This document shows positions 26,548 to 34,823 of a stretch of DNA of 64,000 nucleotides, piece after piece. The DNA is taken from NCBI RefSeq assembly GCF_900091465.1, contig NZ_FMHV01000002.1, forward strand, positions 4,774,001 to 4,838,000. Reading direction: 5' to 3'. A model generated the notes under the pieces. That model was not told the DNA's origin and did no database searches. It saw nothing but the letters and a program-made list of their open reading frames with translations. The stretch comes from Micromonospora rhizosphaerae (lineage in GTDB: Bacteria; Actinomycetota; Actinomycetes; Mycobacteriales; Micromonosporaceae). The position numbers were made by a program, and so were the translations under genes. The first letter of the stretch is position 1; each line of letters starts with the position of its first letter.

Positions 26548-26937
26548 TCACAGCAGGCCGGCGGCGGGCAGATACTTCCCGACCCGGGCGACCTCGTCCT
26601 CGTTCAGCGGATCTGCGGCACGGCCGTGGTCGGGTGATCGATGATCCCGCGCAGGTACAGCGCCGCCCTCGGCACTGCCGCCGGAGATCTTCGCGACCCG
26701 GGCCGAGGCGTCCACGATGGATAGCCGGTTCATCTTCTTGATCGCGGGCTTGCGCGGGCCGTTGTAGTCCGCGAACGCCTCGAACATGGTGTTGGACTTC
26801 GGGTTGTGCGCGACCAACCTCGTACGCCAGTCCCGTCCAACGGCCACCCTGGTTCGCCCGGTGGATCCAGGTCCTCGGGCCCGATGGGTGTCGGCCCGAC
26901 ACGGGAAATGCATCGGGCAACCTCGGCTGGCCGTCAC
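26548..26937 (-). pseudogene. Unrecognised frame, possible gene remnant
   Basis: A 129-codon minus-strand frame sits in the gap between the esterase and the FUSC-like gene. Only its middle looks protein-like (NPKSNTMFEAFADYN, then KKMNRLSIVDASARVAKISGG), after which Arg/Ala/Pro-rich sequence of shadow type follows, and DEVARVGKYLPAAGLL at the end again looks coding. This patchwork suggests a decayed or frame-shifted gene of unknown family. I cannot name it, and the frame may be spurious. Confidence 0.25.
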
Positions 26938-28208
26938 CGCGATCCCCGGGGCGGGCTCGGGTTGCCGGCTTCAGGCGGGGCGGCAGTGGCCTCCCGCGGC
27001 CGTTCGGGTGGGCCGGGCGGCGGCTTGAGGGGACCGAACGCGCGCCGGACCAGCTGGTTCGCGTCGTCCTGGTTGATGCCGGTGGCCACGAGCAGGTCGC
27101 TGACGGCGGTCCGAACCTGGGCGACCACGACCGCTCCGGAGAACCCCACCCCGGCCCGGTAGGCGCGGCCCGCCTCACCCACCGCCCTCAGCGCTTGTTC
27201 TCTCGCCCGGTCGGGCTCGTCGCCGCGGGTGAACTCCCTGCGCAGCACCCGCACGGCCGCCGCGAGCGCGGACACCGCCGCCACCATGGCGTCTGGGATC
27301 GGCTCGTCGTCCTCGATCAGGGTCACCGTCCGGCGGATCAGCGTGCCGCTGTTGCGCATCGCCCGGTCGATTGGCTCGACGGCCTGCTCGTACCGGCCAA
27401 GCGGGCCGTGCCGGCTGCCCCAGCGCACCGGCGACAGGGTGCTCGCCTCCCGCGCCCCTTGCGCCGCCTCGCTGAACGCACCGAGCTCCTTCTTGTTGTC
27501 GCGTAGCCGATCGAGCGCGGCCTGCGCCCGAGCGGCGTCTTTCTGCTTCATCGCCGTGGCTGTCGCCTCGAGCTGATCGACGAGCAGATCCAGCGCCGGC
27601 TTGGCCGCCCGATTGATCACCCGGAGCGGATTCAGCGGCAGCAGCACCGCGGTGACCAGGAGCGCCACCGCGCCCCCGACGAGGGCGGCGAGGAACCGGG
27701 GGACCTCCAGGTTCTGCACCGTTGGACCGAGGGTCCCGATGAGCACCGCGGTCCCCGCGGCCTGGACAACCACCGCCGGGTTGCCGCCGACGAACACCGC
27801 CACGGCGATGGCCAGTACGACGATCAGGCCGAGCTGCCACGGCCCCGCCCCGACGAGGTAGATCAGCAGATCACCGATCAGTACGCCGACGGAAACGCCG
27901 AGGATCAGCTCGACGGTGCGGCGCAGCCGCTTACCCACCGACGCGGCCAGCGCCAGGACCGCGGAGATCGGCGCGAACACCGGATGCGGGATGTGCAGCA
28001 GGTCCTCCGCCGCCGACCAGGACAGACCCGCCGCGAGCCCGGCTTGCGCGGCGAGCCCGACACCGGCGCGTACCCGGCGCAGCCGGTTCCGCAGCGTCCT
28101 GGCCGACCTGCGCCGCAGCTCGGCGACCGCGGCCGCGGTGCCGTCCTTCGCGGCCTGGTCGGCACGCGCCGGTGCGCCGCCCTCTCGCAGCGGACCGGCA
28201 CCGACCAT
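26934..28208 (-). CDS. FUSC/aromatic-acid-exporter-like membrane protein
   Basis: 424 residues. A basic N-terminal helix is followed by about six hydrophobic helices (residues ~55-215: AGLAAGLSWSAAEDLLH, HPVFAPISAVLALAASVG, LGVSVGVLIGDLLIYLVG, VVLAIAVAVFVGG) and then a long soluble helical domain (~225-390) and a Pro-rich tail. This is the ArAE/DUF939 layout, in which a half-size membrane unit carries a cytoplasmic helical domain. Family members export aromatic acids or affect envelope stress, but the substrate is unknown. ATG 28208 is the first start inside credible sequence; the ribosome binding site is weak. Confidence 0.75.
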   Translation of the reverse strand: MVGAGPLREGGAPARADQAAKDGTAAAVAELRRRSARTLRNRLRRVRAGVGLAAQAGLAAGLSWSAAEDLLHIPHPVFAPISAVLALAASVGKRLRRTVELILGVSVGVLIGDLLIYLVGAGPWQLGLIVVLAIAVAVFVGGNPAVVVQAAGTAVLIGTLGPTVQNLEVPRFLAALVGGAVALLVTAVLLPLNPLRVINRAAKPALDLLVDQLEATATAMKQKDAARAQAALDRLRDNKKELGAFSEAAQGAREASTLSPVRWGSRHGPLGRYEQAVEPIDRAMRNSGTLIRRTVTLIEDDEPIPDAMVAAVSALAAAVRVLRREFTRGDEPDRAREQALRAVGEAGRAYRAGVGFSGAVVVAQVRTAVSDLLVATGINQDDANQLVRRAFGPLKPPPGPPERPREATAAPPEAGNPSPPRGSR

Positions 28209-28305
28209 GGCCGCGCCTACCCGGTCACCGGCCGACGAATCCTCCCCCGGGCAGCCCCGCCCTCGTTGTATCCGTTGACCTGCCGGGCACCGACGCAACG
28301 CCGGA

Positions 28306-29178
28306 CTACGCGAGGAACGGGAGGAGGAGGCGTGTCGTCTCGTCAGGAGCCTCTTCCGGAAGAAAGTGACCGGCCGCCACGGGGCTCCCGTCGACGTCGT
28401 CGGCCCAGGCCTTCCACACCTCCAGCGGCCGGTACCAGCTCGCGACGGGGCCGCTGTGACTCCACAGCGCGAGGACGGGACATGTGATCCGCCGTCTTCC
28501 GCGGTCGGCTTCGTCGTGCTGGTAGTCCAGCGTGGCGGCCGCACGGTACTGCTCGCAGATGGCGTGGATGGCGTCCGGCTTACTCAGCTTCTTGATGTAC
28601 TCGGCCCTGACGCCAGCCGGGAACGCGTCCGGCACTTCCGACAGTGAGCCGAGCATGTAGTCGACGATCGCCTCCGGGGCCTGGGCGACGAGCCGTTCGG
28701 GCACCGGCTCGGGAGCGGCGAGGAATGACCAGAGCCAGAAGCCGAGGCTGAAGTCCATGTTGGCGCGGCTGAAGGCGTCGCCGGTGGGCACGATGTCGAG
28801 CACCGCGAGACGGGTGACGGCGCCAGGGTCGTCCAACGCCATCCGGTAGGCGCAGCGCCCGCCGCGATCGTGCCCGACGGCGCCGAACTCCTCGTACCCC
28901 AGGAGCCGCATGACCTCTACCTGCTCACGGGCGATCCGGCGCATGCTGTACGGCGCGTGATCCGGGGTACTCGGCGGTGCGCCGCTGTCGCCGAAACCGC
29001 GCAGGTCGGTGGCCACCACCGTGAAGTGTTCCGCGAGTCGCGGCGCTACCTGATGCCACATGAGATGGGTCTCGGGCATGCCATGCAGCAGCAGGACCGG
29101 CGGGCCGTCGCCACCCCGGCGTCCATGGATGGTCGTATCCGCCGTGGCGACGTCGACCTCCTCGAAACCGTGAAACAC
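28306..29178 (-). CDS. Alpha/beta hydrolase, haloacetate-dehalogenase/epoxide-hydrolase-like
   Basis: 290 residues. Motifs are HGMPETHLMW (oxyanion region), ATDLRGFGDS, and GHDRGGR with nucleophile Asp D104 and R105/R108, which in fluoroacetate dehalogenases bind the carboxylate. Base His is H271 in AAGHFLPEEAP. The halide pocket of those enzymes uses a His-Trp pair and a Tyr; here W150 and Y211 remain but the His position reads Leu (L149 in GFWLWSF). It is therefore probably a relative with a different substrate or weak dehalogenase activity. The start is GTG 29178, immediately after the acyl-CoA synthetase stop, so the two are co-transcribed. Confidence 0.82.
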   Translation of the reverse strand: MFHGFEEVDVATADTTIHGRRGGDGPPVLLLHGMPETHLMWHQVAPRLAEHFTVVATDLRGFGDSGAPPSTPDHAPYSMRRIAREQVEVMRLLGYEEFGAVGHDRGGRCAYRMALDDPGAVTRLAVLDIVPTGDAFSRANMDFSLGFWLWSFLAAPEPVPERLVAQAPEAIVDYMLGSLSEVPDAFPAGVRAEYIKKLSKPDAIHAICEQYRAAATLDYQHDEADRGRRRITCPVLALWSHSGPVASWYRPLEVWKAWADDVDGSPVAAGHFLPEEAPDETTRLLLPFLA

Positions 29179-29181
29179 GGG

Positions 29182-31008
29182 TCAATGGCCGCGGTAGAGG
29201 GCGTCGACGTCGGCGGCGTAGCGGTCCTGCACCACCTCCCGTTTGATCTTCAAGGTGGGGGTGATTTCGCCGTCGGCTTCGGTGAGGTCCCGGGGCAGGA
29301 TGCGAAAGGTCTTGACCTGTTCTGCCTTGGACACCGTCCGGTTGGCGTGGTCGATGGCGGTTTTGATCTCCTCGCGCAACTCGGCGTTGTCCCGCAGATC
29401 CGCCACCTCAGCGTCCGGGTGGCCGTGGCTGGCCCGCCACCGCAGCCAGGAGTGCGGGTCGATGGTGGCAAGTGCGGCCAGGTAGGGCCGGCGGTCGCCG
29501 ACCAGCATGGCGTTGCTGATCAGCGGGTGCGCGCGGATCTTCTCCTCGATCGGCGCCGGCGCGATGTTCTTTCCCGACGCAGTAACGATGATTTCCTTTG
29601 TGCGCCCGGTGATGCGCAGGAACCCGTCGTCGTCGAGGCTGCCCAGGTCACCGGTGCGCAGCCACCCGTCGTCGGTGAACGCGTCGCGGGTGGCGTCGGG
29701 GTTGTTCCAGTACCCGGCAAACACGACATCCCCCCGGACGAGGACCTCGCCGTCGTCGGCGATGCGCACCTCCACCCCGGGCAGCGGGCGGCCGACGGTG
29801 CCGATCCGCATCGCCGAGGGCAGGTTCGCCGTCACCGCCGGAGACGTCTCCGTCAGCCCGTACCCTTCCAGCACCGTGATTCCGGCGCCGCGGAAGAAAT
29901 GCCCCAGCCGCTCCCCCAGCGGCGCGCCGCCGACCATGGCCATCCGGCAGCGTCCGCCGAGGGTGGCGCGCAACTTCCGGTACGCCAGGAGGTCGCAGAC
30001 CGCGTGCGGCATCCGCCACAGCGCTCCCGGGCCTCGCGGTTTGTCCATGGCGCGGCTGTACCGCACGGCGACGGCGTCCGCGACGGTGAACAACCATCCG
30101 CGGTGCGCGTCGTCGGCCTTCTGCCGGGCCGCGTTGTACATCTTCTCGAACACCCGCGGCACCGCGAGGATGAACGTCGGCCGGTACTTCCGAAGCTGCT
30201 CAAGCACGCCGTCGGCGCTGTGCACCATCGTCGCGCGAGTGCAGACGATGCCCACCTGGATCAGCCGGGCAAACACATGCGCCAGCGGCAGGAACAGCAC
30301 CGTCGACGCCCCCGGGTGCAACAACTCCGGCAGCACGGAGGTCGCCTTGCTGACGTCGCAGTAGATGTTGTGGTGGGTCAACACGCAGCCCTTCGGCCGC
30401 CCGGTCGTGCCGCTGGTGTACACGATCGTCGCCACGTCCCCGCCGGACACCGCCCGCCGCCGCGCCTCGACCTTCCCGTCGTCGACGGTGCGGCCCTCCC
30501 CCGCCAGGGCAATCAGGTCCCCGGCGTCGATCTGCCACGTCTGGCGCAGCGCCGGCAGGTCATCGCGCAGGCCGGCAAGCTTCTCGGCGTGCTCGCCGGT
30601 TTCCACTACACACCCCACCGCCCCCGAATCCGACAGCATCCACCCCAGCTGCTCGGCGCTGGAGGTGTCGTAGACGGGAACGGTGACCGCGCCGATGGAC
30701 CACAGGGCGTAGTCGACCAGGGTCCACTCGTATCGGGTGCGGCTCATCAGCCCCACCCGGTCGCCATGCCCGATACCGGCGGCAATGAAGCCCCGCGCGA
30801 GGGTGAGCACGTCGTCCCGGAACTCCCGACAGGTCACCGGGAGCGGACCGCCCCGCGTGGACCGGGGCGCCTGCCACGTCCGCGGAACCGGATCCGGACG
30901 GACGAACTGCACCGCCTCAGGGTCCTTCTGGGCGTTGTCCCACACCATCTCGGCCAGACCCGGCACCTCGGTGCCGGTGACCACCGGCTCGACCCGCACG
31001 TCCTGCAC
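29182..31008 (-). CDS. Long-chain acyl-CoA synthetase (FadD15-like)
   Basis: 608-residue AMP-forming ligase activating fatty acids. Motifs are the P-loop IVYTSGTTGRPKGCVLTHHN near 205-225, a gate region with FLPLAHVFARL, EGYGLTETSP, GWLRTGDLG, and FLRITGRTKEIIVTASGKNIAP. The long insertion and FadD15-like C-terminus (HPLISNAMLVGDRRPYLAALATID) fit the long-chain group. The start is GTG 31008 behind GGGGGG; a GTG at 30999 is possible. Its neighbour downstream is the hydrolase. The 116 bases upstream hold its promoter; I see no operator. Confidence 0.92.
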   Translation of the reverse strand: MQDVRVEPVVTGTEVPGLAEMVWDNAQKDPEAVQFVRPDPVPRTWQAPRSTRGGPLPVTCREFRDDVLTLARGFIAAGIGHGDRVGLMSRTRYEWTLVDYALWSIGAVTVPVYDTSSAEQLGWMLSDSGAVGCVVETGEHAEKLAGLRDDLPALRQTWQIDAGDLIALAGEGRTVDDGKVEARRRAVSGGDVATIVYTSGTTGRPKGCVLTHHNIYCDVSKATSVLPELLHPGASTVLFLPLAHVFARLIQVGIVCTRATMVHSADGVLEQLRKYRPTFILAVPRVFEKMYNAARQKADDAHRGWLFTVADAVAVRYSRAMDKPRGPGALWRMPHAVCDLLAYRKLRATLGGRCRMAMVGGAPLGERLGHFFRGAGITVLEGYGLTETSPAVTANLPSAMRIGTVGRPLPGVEVRIADDGEVLVRGDVVFAGYWNNPDATRDAFTDDGWLRTGDLGSLDDDGFLRITGRTKEIIVTASGKNIAPAPIEEKIRAHPLISNAMLVGDRRPYLAALATIDPHSWLRWRASHGHPDAEVADLRDNAELREEIKTAIDHANRTVSKAEQVKTFRILPRDLTEADGEITPTLKIKREVVQDRYAADVDALYRGH

Positions 31009-31124
31009 GTCCGCCCCCCCAGCGTCGTTACCCAGACGTCACGAGCCCATCATGACCCGACCAGCGGCACGACCGGCCGTGAACAGGGAAGTTCCATCGG
31101 CGGCCGGACGCCTCGGAAGGTTGA

Positions 31125-31598
31125 CTACCTGTCGACCGTGACGTCGACCGGGCCGAGGCGCAGGATCCCGTCGGTCAGGGGCCTGCAACGGACCCCGCCT
31201 CTACCGCGCAACGCCTTCCATGCCCCGGGGCCGACGGTGACGTCCATCCAGGCGCAGGGATTCGCTGGGCGACCGACCAGCAGCCTGACCGGGCCTGCTC
31301 CCGAGTCCAGGACCAGCACCGACCCGACCAGTTCGTCCACGGCAATGCCGGTCGTGAGGACATTGCGCCTGACCTGCACAAGACCGACGCCGCGCGGCAA
31401 CGACTCCTGCGCGATCACGGTCACGCTCGCGTCGCGATGCGCCTGCTTGCCGAAGTACCGGTCGCCGACGATGCCGAGGTTCGCCCGGATCCGGACCTCC
31501 TCGACCAGCTCATCGGGCGGCGCCGGCGCCGGACCGTCCGCAGGCCGACCGACATAGCGATGCACGGGCGAGGCCAGCAGCTGAACGATCCGCGCCAT
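31125..31598 (-). CDS. MOSC-domain protein
   Basis: 157 residues of the MOSC superfamily (molybdenum cofactor sulfurase C-terminal-like), which bind sulfur or molybdopterin derivatives. Features are GIVGDRYFGKQAH, RRNVLTTGIAVDELVG, the conserved Cys in GRPANPCAWMD, and GRGGVRCRPLTDGILRLG. ATG 31598 is chosen as the first start where homology begins (MARIVQLLASPVHR). Stand-alone MOSC proteins act in N-hydroxyl reduction or detoxification in some bacteria. It diverges from the FkbM gene. Confidence 0.88.
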   Translation of the reverse strand: MARIVQLLASPVHRYVGRPADGPAPAPPDELVEEVRIRANLGIVGDRYFGKQAHRDASVTVIAQESLPRGVGLVQVRRNVLTTGIAVDELVGSVLVLDSGAGPVRLLVGRPANPCAWMDVTVGPGAWKALRGRGGVRCRPLTDGILRLGPVDVTVDR

Positions 31599-31679
31599 GG
31601 CAGCGATTTTACAAAGCACGCCGGGGCCGCGGAGCATACCGGCGTGACCTCGGCCGACAGGAGGACCGGGTGTCCGAAA

Positions 31680-32492
31680 GTGAATACCAACTCTCACGGC
31701 TCGGGCTACCGTCCGTTAGTGGACGCCCAGACCGGCGCAATTGAGGCGCTCAAGACTCATCCGGCCACCACTTCTCTTCGTCGCTCACTGGAGATCTACT
31801 ACGGTGACCCGCAGCGCGAGAGGGCGATGGATCGGTTCTACGCCCATTTCATCAGGGCCGGAGATCTCGTCTTCGACATCGGCTCTCACGTGGGTGACCA
31901 CATCGGGAGCTTCCGCCGCCTCGGGGCCCGCGTCGTGGCCGTCGAACCCCAACCGCTGTGCACGCAAGCCATCCGTGCCATATACGCCGGCGACGACCAG
32001 GTCTCGCTGGTCGAGGGGGCGTGCGGCGCACGTGCCGGCAACATCCAGATCAACATCAACTCCGCCAACCCCACGGTGTCCACCGCCTCCCGACACTTCA
32101 TTGAGGCGGCGGATGGCGCAGCCGGGTGGGAAGACGAAATATGGGACTCGCAGATAGAGGTGACATCCATAACTCTCGACGCACTCATCGGTGAATACGG
32201 CGTGCCGACCTTTGTCAAGATCGACGTCGAGGGCTTCGAGGATGAAGTGCTGGCCGGGCTGCATCATCCGCCGCGCGCGCTCTCCTTCGAATTCACCACG
32301 ATCGAGCGGGGCGTTGCGCAACGTTGCCTGGATCGTGCCACGGCACTCGGCTTCAGCAGCTTCAACATCTCACTGGGCGACACCATGTCGCTGGCTTTTC
32401 CGGAGGGGATGTCCGCGGAAGGCATGGCCGCCCACCTGGTCTCACTGCCACATGAGGTCAACTCCGGCGATGTGTACTGCGTAACCGGATAG
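31680..32492 (+). CDS. FkbM-family methyltransferase
   Basis: 270 residues. SAM-binding FkbM motifs are FDIGSHVGDHIGSFRRLGA, VVAVEPQPLCTQAI, VEGACGARAG, and the late VKIDVEGFEDEVLAGL. Members O-methylate sugars or hydroxyls. The start is uncertain: GTG 31680 is best in frame, with AGGAGG 14 bases away. Base composition is less GC-rich than in flanking genes, with codons such as ATA, TTA and AGA more frequent in 32040-32220, suggesting transfer. No glycan cluster surrounds it, so it may be a singleton import. Confidence 0.82.
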   Translation: MNTNSHGSGYRPLVDAQTGAIEALKTHPATTSLRRSLEIYYGDPQRERAMDRFYAHFIRAGDLVFDIGSHVGDHIGSFRRLGARVVAVEPQPLCTQAIRAIYAGDDQVSLVEGACGARAGNIQININSANPTVSTASRHFIEAADGAAGWEDEIWDSQIEVTSITLDALIGEYGVPTFVKIDVEGFEDEVLAGLHHPPRALSFEFTTIERGVAQRCLDRATALGFSSFNISLGDTMSLAFPEGMSAEGMAAHLVSLPHEVNSGDVYCVTG

Positions 32493-32506
32493 TGGGCGTA
32501 CCGGGC

Positions 32507-32532
32507 CGCGCTGGAAGCGGTCCTCCAGCGCG
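32507..32532 (+). terminator. Terminator hairpin after the FkbM gene
   Basis: Perfect 9-bp stem CGCGCTGGA (32507-32515) with TCCAGCGCG (32524-32532), 8-base loop, starting 14 bases after the stop codon. No T-run. Confidence 0.6.
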
Positions 32533-32586
32533 ACCCGGACGCGTCGACGGCGGTCGAGGCCGCCGGGTGTTGCGGACGCTGCCGCG

Positions 32587-32847
32587 CTACCGGCTGCTCT
32601 TCAGCTTCTGGTAGAGCTGCTCGGGATCCCGGACGAAGTCCATCCGCTTGTCCCGGGCCCGGGACAAGTCGTCGATCATGTGCTGGACCTCGCCGGGAGT
32701 GAACCGTCGATCCTCGTCACCCTCCTTTTTCAGCCAACTGATCACTTCGTCGTAGTTCTTCCAGTCCCGCTTGCCCATCAGGCGCTCAATGTCGGAAATC
32801 TCGTAGTCCTTCTGCATCGCCTGGCTGGACGGGTCGTGGACCTTCAT
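32587..32847 (-). CDS. Small charged helical protein, function unknown
   Basis: 86 residues, ATG 32847 with GGAGGAG 6 bases upstream (a GTG lies one codon earlier). The protein is hydrophilic and predicted helical: MKVHDPSSQAMQKDYE, LMGKRDWKNYDEVISWLKK, then FTPGEVQHMIDDLSRARDKR. Codon use and the good ribosome binding site support a real gene. No family is recognised. It converges with the FkbM gene. Confidence 0.6.
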   Translation of the reverse strand: MKVHDPSSQAMQKDYEISDIERLMGKRDWKNYDEVISWLKKEGDEDRRFTPGEVQHMIDDLSRARDKRMDFVRDPEQLYQKLKSSR

Positions 32848-32976
32848 CACCTGCTCCTCCCCGTGTCTCGGCGCTCCGAGTTCCCGAGGCGTACGGGGGC
32901 AAACGCGGCCCGCACGCCGACGGAGGTCCCTCCCATGGACGAAGGAGGGGAAGGGTGCCCGCCGGCTGGGTGTCGA

Positions 32977-33500
32977 TCAAGCGGGCCACGCCCCTCGGGT
33001 ACGCAGCCAGACGGCCGTGTCCGGCGGCACCCGTCCGTCGTCGAGCGGACCGCTGGCCAGCAGCAGCCCTGCGTTGGCCAGCGGCGCTACCGCCGCGGTG
33101 GAGAGGTTGACCAGTCAGGCGAAGTCCGGGCCGCGGCCGAAGGCCAGCACCCCTCCGGCGCCGACAGCCAGGTCAGCTCCCCGTCGCCGAGCGTTCGGCG
33201 CGACGAATGGCGATGGCGGCTCGATACAACTCCAGCATGAAGTGCGGATCGCCGCTCTGCGCGCGGACCGTACGGTCCTTCCAGTCGGCCGGCTGCGGCA
33301 ACCACGGCACCGCGACGGCGCCGTCCGGGCTGAAGCCGAACGGGGGTGCGTCGCCGCTCCACGGCACCCGGCAGCCGCCCCGGCCGGGGTCCACCCGGCC
33401 GGACCGCTCGAACATCGGGTCCTGGTGGATGGTGCCGAACACCATCACCTGCGACGACCGTCCGCCCGTCGTGCCCCCTCCGGAGCCGTCCACCTGGTGA
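32977..33500 (-). pseudogene. Decayed 3' end of a GH13 alpha-glucosidase
   Basis: Three reading frames together spell the C-terminus of an alpha-amylase-family glucosidase: HQDPMFERSGRVDPGRGGCR, then PPFGFSPDG, WLPQPADWKD and MLELYRAAIAIRRAE in one frame; LGDGELTWLSAPEG in a second; and VLAFGRGPDFA-stop-LVNLSTAAVAP to VPPDTAVWL in a third. Lesions are a frameshift near 33180-33205, a one-base loss near 33144-33156 and an in-frame TGA at 33115-33117. The catalytic N-terminal barrel is absent. The remnant abuts the lacI promoter, so an alpha-glucosidase probably once belonged to this sugar locus. The 32851-32976 stretch holds nothing else that I can name. Confidence 0.65.
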
Positions 33501-33563
33501 GCATCACGGGACTTCTTTAAGTTCTTGAAATTAGGCATGTTTCGTTACCTGGGCGTTATTGAC

Positions 33564-33615
33564 GTGACCGCCGTCACTTCGGTTGACTGCGACGGAACCG
33601 CTTCCGCAACCGGTT
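33564..33615. promoter_or_regulatory. Candidate LacI operators upstream of lacI
   Basis: Three inverted repeats crowd the lacI leader: GTGAC-CGCC-GTCAC (33564-33577), CGGAA-CCGC-TTCCG (33593-33606), and AACCGGTT (33608-33615). LacI-family operators are palindromes with a central CG, which the last two fit. An AT-rich patch with TTGAAATTAGG at ~33525-33535 is a possible promoter. These sites suggest autoregulation of the sugar operon. Confidence 0.5.
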
Positions 33616-33656
33616 CCGCAACACGCCCTCAACCCCTGCGACCCGGGGAGCGTCAC

Positions 33657-34727
33657 GTGCCGATCACCATCGCCGACGTCGCCAGCCGGGCCGGGGTGAG
33701 CAAGACGACCGTCTCCCGGGTGCTCAACGGCAAGGGCGAGGTCGACCAGAGGACCGCCGACCGCGTCCGCGCGGTCATCACCGACCTGGGCTACGTGCCG
33801 AGCGCCCGGGCCGTCGGCCTGGCCCGGGGCCGGACCCGGGTGGTCGGCATGCTGGTTCCCGCCCTGACGTGGCCGTGGATGGGCGAGGTACTGCAGGGCG
33901 CCGTCGACATGGTGGAGAGCGCCGGGTACGGGCTGTTGCTCTCCACCTTCAACCGCGGCGAGGAGTCGATGCGGCAGTTCGCCTCGCAGGTCTCGGCGAA
34001 GTCGTTCGACGGGCTGCTCGTCATCGAGCCCGAGGGCAGCCTCGATTACATTGCCGAGCTGCACGGCCGTGGCCTCCCGGTGGTCCTCATCGACGACCGC
34101 GGTCATCAGCGGCCTTTCCCCTCGGTGGCCACGACCAACCGCAGTGGCGGCGAGTCGGCCGCCCGTCATCTGCTCGAACTGGGTCGGCGCCGACCATTGG
34201 TGATCAAGGGCTGCGAGGACTTCGGCTGCACCGAGGAACGGCTGGCCGGGTTCGCCGAGGCGTACGACGCCGCCGGCCTGCCGTTGGATCCGCGGCTCGT
34301 GGTCGAGGGCGACTTCACCTTCGGCTCCGGCAGCCTCGCCGTCAAGGGGCTGATCGAGGCCGGCCTCGACTTCGACGCCGTCTTCGCCCACAACGACCTG
34401 TCGGCCGGCGGCGCCCTGCAGGCGATCCGCGAGAAGGGTCGCAGGGTCCCGGAGGATGTTGCGGTCGTCGGTTTCGACGACATCCCGTACGCGGCACACA
34501 CCGATCCACCACTGACCACGGTGCACCAGCCGATGCGCGAGATGGGAGAGGCCGCGGCCCGGATGCTCCTGTCGCACTTCGCGGGTGTGCCGCTGCCCGA
34601 CACGCCCAACGTCATTCCCACCACCCTGATCGTCCGAGGCTCGACCAGAGCGCCCTTACCGGCCAACCGCCGAGTCCTCGGGCCGGGCCGGCCCAAGCCG
34701 GAGCCGCTCCAGCAGCAGATCCGTTGA
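33657..34727 (+). CDS. LacI-family transcriptional regulator
   Basis: 356 residues. The N-terminal HTH is textbook ([21 protein letters not shown]) with a hinge helix, followed by a periplasmic-binding-protein-like effector domain ([68 protein letters not shown]). GTG 33657 follows GGGGAG; the longer open frame upstream covers the operator region and is not used. It is the first gene of a locus with an Opp-type sugar importer and a beta-glucosidase, so the effector is probably a beta-linked oligosaccharide or its product. Confidence 0.92.
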   Translation: MPITIADVASRAGVSKTTVSRVLNGKGEVDQRTADRVRAVITDLGYVPSARAVGLARGRTRVVGMLVPALTWPWMGEVLQGAVDMVESAGYGLLLSTFNRGEESMRQFASQVSAKSFDGLLVIEPEGSLDYIAELHGRGLPVVLIDDRGHQRPFPSVATTNRSGGESAARHLLELGRRRPLVIKGCEDFGCTEERLAGFAEAYDAAGLPLDPRLVVEGDFTFGSGSLAVKGLIEAGLDFDAVFAHNDLSAGGALQAIREKGRRVPEDVAVVGFDDIPYAAHTDPPLTTVHQPMREMGEAAARMLLSHFAGVPLPDTPNVIPTTLIVRGSTRAPLPANRRVLGPGRPKPEPLQQQIR

Positions 34728-34732
34728 CACCC

Positions 34733-34757
34733 GGCGGGACGTCACCCGCGTCCCGCC
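34733..34757 (+). terminator. Hairpin between lacI and the substrate-binding protein gene
   Basis: Perfect 9-bp stem GGCGGGACG (34733-34741) with CGTCCCGCC (34749-34757), 7-base loop, beginning 5 bases after the lacI stop codon. It likely limits read-through and separates regulator from transporter expression. Confidence 0.55.
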
Positions 34758-34823
34758 GCGGTGACGCACAACCCCGTTCCGCCGACGACCCCACTGATGC
34801 ACCAACCCGACCGGGAGGAAAAC

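Noticed and set aside
32533..32586. Short coding-like stretch after the FkbM gene
   Set aside because: No start, no domain; it only contains a weak GGCGG/CCGCC hairpin before the converging small gene.
33525..33656. Longer LacI protein from 33525
   Set aside because: The added segment covers the palindromic operators, and the HTH begins right after the GTG at 33657.
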